A stretch of 64,000 bases of DNA, taken from the NCBI GenBank assembly GCA_900544395.1, contig UQVC01000006.1, forward strand, positions 1-64,000. Reading direction: 5' to 3'. The number at the start of each line of letters is the position of its first letter. Positions within the stretch are counted from its first letter, which is position 1. The translations under genes and the position numbers were made by a program. The notes beneath the pieces are model-generated. The model ran no database searches. It was not told the DNA's origin and saw only the letters and a list, made by a program, of their open reading frames with translations. The DNA comes from an uncultured Ruminococcus sp. (lineage in GTDB: Bacteria > Bacillota > Clostridia > Lachnospirales > Lachnospiraceae). Positions 59,203-64,000 of the stretch are shown here, piece after piece.

Positions 59203-60936
59203 ATGAAGAAAGAAGAATTAAAAAAACTGATCGACACAGCAGCAGGAAGAATTCCCGCAGATACAGTCATTAAAAACTGTCAGATCGTCAATGTTTTTTC
59301 TGGGAAGATTCAGACAGGCGACATCGCACTGAGCGGAGATAAGATCGCGGGAATTGGAGAATATCAGGGCGTTCATGAAGTGGATGCGCAGGGAAGATAT
59401 GCAGTTCCTGGATTTATTGACAGTCACATTCATATCGAATCTGCCTACGTCAGCCCGGAAGAACTGGGGAGACTTTTGGTGCCTCATGGAGCGACTACGA
59501 TCATTGCAGACCCGCATGAAATTGTGAATGTGTGTGGGATCAAAGGTCTGGACTACATGATGGAAGCAGCAAAAGGAACAGCGCTGGATATCAAATATAT
59601 GCTGCCATCTTGTGTACCTGCCACTCCGTTTGAGCATGCCGGAGCAGTCATCAACGCACCGGAGATGGAAGAGCCGATCAAAAGGGAAGGGGTTCTCGGA
59701 CTGGGAGAATTTATGAATTTTCCAGGGGTGATTCAGGCTGATGAGAGCGTGCTGGAGAAACTGATGACTGCGAAAGAAGAAGGCAAACTGATCGACGGGC
59801 ATGGACCTGGAATTGACGGAAAAGATCTGAATGCGTATTCTGCGGCAGGTATTCTGGCAGATCACGAGTGTTCTACAGTAGAAGAGATGGAAGCGCGCCT
59901 GGAGCGTGGAATGTATATCCTGCTCAGACAGGGTTCTGCCTGTCATAACTTAAGGCCGCTGTTAAAAGGGGTCACACCGGAAAACAGCAGAAGATGTCTG
60001 CTTTGCTCAGATGACAGACAGCCAAAGACAATCTTAAAAGACGGACATCTGGACAATCACTTGAAGATCTGTGTAGAAGAAGGGCTGGATGCAGTGACAG
60101 CAATTCGGATGGCGACATTAAATGCGGCGGAATGTTTCCGGCTTCATGACAGAGGTGCGATTGCGCCGGGATATCGTGCAGACATTGTTCTTCTGGATGA
60201 TCTCAAAGACTTCCAGGTGGAGAAAGTATGGATTGCAGGTGAACTGACTGCTGACCAAGGAAGTTATTTACCGGAAATCACGCCATATGATATCTCTTCT
60301 GTGAAGGGAAGCGTGATTGTAAAAGATTTTTCAGCAGAAAAGTTTAAAATGCATCTGACCAGTGATCAGGTCAACGTGATCGAGATCCTTCCAGGAGGAG
60401 TTGTGACGAAAAAGACGACTGCCCGCATTCAGCTGGATGAAAACGGAGAATTTGTAAGAAATCCGGAAGAGGATCTTGTGAAAGTGGCAGTCGTAGAGCG
60501 CCATCAGGGAACCGGCAATGTGGCATGTGGATTCTTAAAAGGATATGGAATAAAAGGGGGTGCTGTGGCACTGTCTGTCGCACATGATTCTCATAATATT
60601 ATCGTGGTCGGAGTCAGTGACGAAGAGATGGAGTTTGCAGTAAACAGCCTGATCGCACAGGAAGGCGGTATTGTTCTTGTAAAAGATGGAAAAGTAATCG
60701 AACAGATGCCAATGCCGATCGCTGGACTGATGAGTGATCAAAGCGGAGAGTGGGTGGATGAAAAACTCACAAGTATTCATGAAAAAGCGTATACAGAGCT
60801 TGGTATCTGCGGAGAAGTGGAACCGGTGATGACATTATGTTTTATGTCCCTGGCAGTGATTCCTGAAATCAAACTGACAGATATGGGATTATTCGATGTC
60901 ACAACGTTTTCATTTATTCCGGTAGAAGTGAAATAG
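59203..60936 (+). CDS. ade: Adenine deaminase
   Basis: Amidohydrolase that converts adenine to hypoxanthine and ammonia. The protein is 577 residues from the ATG at 59203 (after GGAGGACATCGAT); an upstream in-frame start lies inside the previous gene. Family motifs are complete: DSHIHIES near residue 67, IADPHEI, DGHGPG, CSDDRQ, and in the C-terminal half ERHQGTG and AHDSHN, which supply metal and substrate contacts. It lies 22 bases after the diverged paralogue and 22 bases before an NCS2 permease, so uptake and deamination of purine bases are coupled. Confidence 0.93.
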   Translation: MKKEELKKLIDTAAGRIPADTVIKNCQIVNVFSGKIQTGDIALSGDKIAGIGEYQGVHEVDAQGRYAVPGFIDSHIHIESAYVSPEELGRLLVPHGATTIIADPHEIVNVCGIKGLDYMMEAAKGTALDIKYMLPSCVPATPFEHAGAVINAPEMEEPIKREGVLGLGEFMNFPGVIQADESVLEKLMTAKEEGKLIDGHGPGIDGKDLNAYSAAGILADHECSTVEEMEARLERGMYILLRQGSACHNLRPLLKGVTPENSRRCLLCSDDRQPKTILKDGHLDNHLKICVEEGLDAVTAIRMATLNAAECFRLHDRGAIAPGYRADIVLLDDLKDFQVEKVWIAGELTADQGSYLPEITPYDISSVKGSVIVKDFSAEKFKMHLTSDQVNVIEILPGGVVTKKTTARIQLDENGEFVRNPEEDLVKVAVVERHQGTGNVACGFLKGYGIKGGAVALSVAHDSHNIIVVGVSDEEMEFAVNSLIAQEGGIVLVKDGKVIEQMPMPIAGLMSDQSGEWVDEKLTSIHEKAYTELGICGEVEPVMTLCFMSLAVIPEIKLTDMGLFDVTTFSFIPVEVK

Positions 60937-60958
60937 AAAAAGAAAAAGGATTGGGAAA

Positions 60959-62524
60959 ATGGGAAAACAAAAGACATTGGTGCCGTGGTTTCAGCGCGGT
61001 GATATTGGTGGAATGACGTATTCCATTACAAATAATATTGTAAATTATCTGATCGTGATCGCAACACTTTCAGGAGTATTGGACTGGCCAGATAAAATCG
61101 TATACGGGTATGTTATCCCGGGTATGTCAGTTGGATTGTTGTTAAGTGGGGTTTACTATGCCTATATGGGAAGAAAACTCTCCAGAAAGGAAGGCCGTGC
61201 AGATGTTACGGCGCTTCCTTCCGGAGTGTCTACACCGGCAATGTTTGTAATGCTCTATGGAGTGATCATGCCGCTTCACTATGCATTAAATGATGCAGAG
61301 CTTGCATGGTCGGCAGCAGTAGCTGCCTGCTTTATCGGTGGAGCAGTGGAGTTCTTGGGCGGATTTATCGGACCGTGGATGAAGAAAAAACTGCCAAGAG
61401 CTGCACTTCTTGGAACAGTGGCAGGAATCGGATTTATCTGGATGGCAACACAGGGTGTATTTGATGTGTTCGGAGATCCTCTGATCGGACTTCCAATCTT
61501 ATTTGTAGCAATGGTCGGTATTTTCGGAGGATATTTATTCCCGAAAAAAATTCCGCCGCTTGTAGTTGCCATCGTAGGTGGGATTATCTATGCATTCTGC
61601 CTGGGAAGAACTACCGTAGATTTTAGCGGAATTGGTTTTTACATTCCCAATCCGATCAATGGAATCCAGCACTTGATCAATGGTATAGCGGTTGTGGCGC
61701 CATATCTGACGATTGTGATTCCGGTAGAGATTTATAACTTTATTGAGACAATGGATAATGTAGAGGCAGCAAATGCTGCGGGAGATAATTACAGTGTTCG
61801 TGAAACTCAGTTTGCAGATGGAATCTGTACCATGCTTTCTGCAATCTGCGGCGGAGTTGTTCCGAATACGGTATGGCTTGGACATGCCGGATTGAAGAAA
61901 TCAAAAGCCGGTGTGGGCTATGCATTGGTGTCTGGTCTGGTATTAGGGGCAGCAGGTATCTTCGGTCTGTTTACATTTTTAAGCAACATGGTTCCGCCTG
62001 CAGTATGTGCAGTGACATTTTTATGGTGTGCGATTGTCATGGTCGCACAGGCATTTAAAGATTGTGATAAGAAGCATTATGCAGCGATCGGAATCGCTAT
62101 GGTGCCGCCGGTGGCAGATTACCTGTACACACAGATCACGGGAAGCGTGGGTCTGGCAGGTTATATGACAGAAGTGATGCCGTCAGGACTTGCAGAGTAT
62201 AATGCAGAGGTAACGCAGATGATCAAAGATGCGGGGGTTATGTGGAACGGAGTACCTGCAGTGAAATCCGGTGCGATCATCATAGGAATCCTGTTAGGTA
62301 CCATGACCGTATTTATTATTGACAAGCAGCTTCACAAAGTTGCGATCACGGCAGTGGTCGGATATGTACTTGCATGCTTTGGTTTTATCCACAGTGCAGG
62401 ACTCGGATTCAATCCAACTTCCCCGTTTGCAATCGGATATCTGATCGTGGCAGTACTGGCGATTATTCTTCATCAGGGACGGAAATCCTGGTTTGAGGGA
62501 CCGGATGATTTTGATTATGTATAA
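60959..62524 (+). CDS. NCS2-family nucleobase permease
   Basis: Membrane transporter of 521 residues with about 12-14 helices, similar to the xanthine/uracil and AzgA-like purine permeases. Conserved features include the early SITNNIVNYLIV segment, ADVTALPSGVSTPAMF near residue 82, and ETMDNVEAANAAGD near residue 262, which corresponds to the substrate-site helix of the family. The start follows AAAGGATTGGGAAA and lies 22 bases after the adenine deaminase stop. In this operon a purine base such as adenine, hypoxanthine or guanine is the likely substrate. Specificity is not fixed by sequence alone. Confidence 0.85.
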   Translation: MGKQKTLVPWFQRGDIGGMTYSITNNIVNYLIVIATLSGVLDWPDKIVYGYVIPGMSVGLLLSGVYYAYMGRKLSRKEGRADVTALPSGVSTPAMFVMLYGVIMPLHYALNDAELAWSAAVAACFIGGAVEFLGGFIGPWMKKKLPRAALLGTVAGIGFIWMATQGVFDVFGDPLIGLPILFVAMVGIFGGYLFPKKIPPLVVAIVGGIIYAFCLGRTTVDFSGIGFYIPNPINGIQHLINGIAVVAPYLTIVIPVEIYNFIETMDNVEAANAAGDNYSVRETQFADGICTMLSAICGGVVPNTVWLGHAGLKKSKAGVGYALVSGLVLGAAGIFGLFTFLSNMVPPAVCAVTFLWCAIVMVAQAFKDCDKKHYAAIGIAMVPPVADYLYTQITGSVGLAGYMTEVMPSGLAEYNAEVTQMIKDAGVMWNGVPAVKSGAIIIGILLGTMTVFIIDKQLHKVAITAVVGYVLACFGFIHSAGLGFNPTSPFAIGYLIVAVLAIILHQGRKSWFEGPDDFDYV

Positions 62525-62531
62525 AGAATAG

Positions 62532-62596
62532 ACAACAAGTTCTCAGGGAAAATGGTTTCATTTAGCAATGAAAGCTTTCTGAGAACTTGTTGTTTA
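62532..62596 (+). terminator. Long inverted repeat / terminator after the NCS2 permease gene
   Basis: ACAACAAGTTCTCAG (62532-62546) and CTGAGAACTTGTTGT (62579-62593) are perfect 15-bp complements. A second nested stem TTTCATT/AATGAAA (62556-62573) lies inside. The following T-run is weak (TGTTTACTT), so it may work as a terminator or as an RNA-stabilising element. Confidence 0.75.
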
Positions 62597-62661
62597 CTTG
62601 TATTTCAAAACAAGAAATAGTATAATATGGGAAAAAGACAAGAGAAAGGACAAAAACAGCT

Positions 62662-64000
62662 ATGGAAAAGACATTATGGCAGATATATGACAATGCGCAG
62701 CTGGCAGAGCTTGATACTCTGACAACAGATTACAAACATTTCCTGGATGCAGGGAAAACAGAGAGAGAATGTGTGACAGAAGTAATCCGTCTTGCAAAGA
62801 AAGAAGGATATGTAGACTTAAATGAAAAAGAGACCTTACAGCCGGGAGACAAAGTCTATCTGGACTGGATGGGAAAATCCATTGTATTATTCCAGATCGG
62901 AGAAGACGCGCTGGAAAAAGGAATGAACATTCTTGGAGCACATGTAGATTCCCCACGTCTGGATCTGAAACAGAATCCATTATATGAAGAGAGCGGATTT
63001 GCATATTTTGATACACACTATTACGGAGGAATCAAAAAATATCAGTGGGTGACACTTCCGCTTGCAATCCACGGTGTTGTAGTAAAAAAAGACGGAACAA
63101 AGTTTAATGTCGTGATCGGTGAAAAAGAAGAGGATCCGGTATTTGCGATCACAGACCTTCTTCCACACCTTGGTTCCAAACAGATGGAAAAAACAGCTGC
63201 AACCGTGATCGAAGGAGAAGCGCTGGATATTCTGATCGGAAGCGCGCCTCTTTGCGGAGAAGAAAAAGATGCGGTTTCAGCAAACGTACTGAAACTGTTA
63301 AAAGAAACGTATGACATCGAAAAAGAAGATCTGATGTCTGCAGAGCTTGAGATCGTGCCTGCAGGAAAAGCACGTGACTGTGGTCTGGATAAGAGCATGG
63401 TGATGGCATATGGTCAGGACGACAGAGTCTGTGCATTTACTTCTCTGATGGCGATGTTCCATACAGAGAATAAAAAGAGAACATCCTGCTGTATTCTGGT
63501 AGACAAAGAAGAGATCGGAAGCGTGGGTGCCACAGGCATGCAGTCCCGTTTCTTTGAAAATGCAGTGGCAGAGATTCTGGACAAATGCGGAGAGTTTTCA
63601 GAATTAAAGCTTCGCCGTGCCATGGCAAACTCTACCATGATTTCCTCAGACGTAGGTGCTGCATTTGACCCAATGCATGCAGATGTATATGATAAGAGAT
63701 CCAATCCGTTCTTTGGAAAAGGAATGGTGCTCAACAAGCACACAGGCTCCAGAGGAAAAGGCGGATCCAATGATGCCAATGCAGAGTATATCGCAAAATT
63801 AAGACATGTATTTGATGAAAATAAAGTTGCATTCCAGCTGACAGAGATGGGCAAGATTGATGCCGGCGGCGGCGGAACCATTGCTTACATTCTGGCAAAC
63901 TTTGGAATGGAAGTGATCGACGGAGGTGTTGCTGTTCTGAGCATGCATTCTCCTTGGGAACTTTCCAGCAAGGCAGATGTTTATGAAGCATACCGCGGAT
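62662..64000 (+). CDS. M18-family aminopeptidase, C-terminus cut by the window
   Basis: Zinc aminopeptidase of the aspartyl aminopeptidase family, which trims N-terminal residues from peptides in the cytoplasm. About 446 residues are visible and the frame is open at the window end, so only a short C-terminal piece is missing. Metal-binding motifs in order are GAHVDSPRLD near residue 94, GQDDRVCAF near residue 252, DKEEIGS near residue 280, and the final histidine region LSMHSPWE near residue 430. The ATG at 62662 follows AGAAAGGA at slightly long spacing. Confidence 0.95.
   Translation, partial: MEKTLWQIYDNAQLAELDTLTTDYKHFLDAGKTERECVTEVIRLAKKEGYVDLNEKETLQPGDKVYLDWMGKSIVLFQIGEDALEKGMNILGAHVDSPRLDLKQNPLYEESGFAYFDTHYYGGIKKYQWVTLPLAIHGVVVKKDGTKFNVVIGEKEEDPVFAITDLLPHLGSKQMEKTAATVIEGEALDILIGSAPLCGEEKDAVSANVLKLLKETYDIEKEDLMSAELEIVPAGKARDCGLDKSMVMAYGQDDRVCAFTSLMAMFHTENKKRTSCCILVDKEEIGSVGATGMQSRFFENAVAEILDKCGEFSELKLRRAMANSTMISSDVGAAFDPMHADVYDKRSNPFFGKGMVLNKHTGSRGKGGSNDANAEYIAKLRHVFDENKVAFQLTEMGKIDAGGGGTIAYILANFGMEVIDGGVAVLSMHSPWELSSKADVYEAYRG

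Overview
The window looks like part of a Lachnospiraceae-type gut Firmicute (Clostridia) chromosome. The reasons are the strong Shine-Dalgarno sequences, the moderate-to-low GC content, the housekeeping order era-yqzL-recO-glyQS, a GlpP/GlpK system, and a dense carbohydrate locus with YesM/YesN-type two-component regulators and an ABC importer that has no ATPase gene of its own. This taxonomic call is an inference; no rRNA or other marker gene is present. I saw no tRNA, rRNA, CRISPR array or insertion sequence.

Region 1 (1-35.7 kb) is one large glycan-utilisation locus. An LplB/YtcP-type permease pair and a lipoprotein binding protein (326-3908) are followed by a GH2 enzyme and a CE15-type esterase. 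Next come a divergent orphan sensor kinase, a second binding lipoprotein coupled to a GH95 enzyme, and a tight operon of GH29, GH42, GH31, a URO-D-superfamily protein and a GH140-like enzyme. On the minus strand lies a MATE transporter with a GH43-like enzyme. After it come a second URO-D-like protein, a 902-residue putative glycosidase of unknown family, a YesM-like kinase with its AraC-type regulator, a third URO-D-like protein and a GH78 rhamnosidase. None of the glycosidases in this region has a signal peptide. The model is therefore that complex oligosaccharides are imported by the ABC system and dismantled in the cytoplasm. The enzyme set suits fucosylated xyloglucan oligosaccharides or pectic side chains such as rhamnogalacturonan II. 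Two of the three URO-D-like proteins keep the zinc ligands of methyltransferases of that superfamily, so handling of O-methylated sugars or methanol is an attractive but unproven idea. A 27-nt promoter element shared by the transporter operon and the GH29 operon suggests a common activator.

Region 2 (35.7-45.2 kb) holds a MntA/HepT-type nucleotidyltransferase/HEPN pair, an AgrA/AgrC-like two-component system, and an independent unit of GH2, GPH-family symporter and membrane-anchored GH3. The GH3 has its catalytic domains in reversed order.

Region 3 (45.3-50.7 kb) is glycerol catabolism: GlpP antiterminator, GlpK, and a three-gene glycerol-3-phosphate dehydrogenase-like set (FAD/BFD oxidoreductase, second FAD oxidoreductase, DUF1667). 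The set is preceded by a 22-bp terminator hairpin that is the likely GlpP target.

Region 4 (50.8-64 kb) is mostly core genome: an M16C peptidase, Era, YqzL, RecO and glycyl-tRNA synthetase. A purine salvage operon follows (two adenine deaminase family proteins and an NCS2 permease) behind a structured leader RNA, and then an M18 aminopeptidase cut off by the window end. The first of the two deaminase paralogues has lost several of the histidine motifs that the second keeps.
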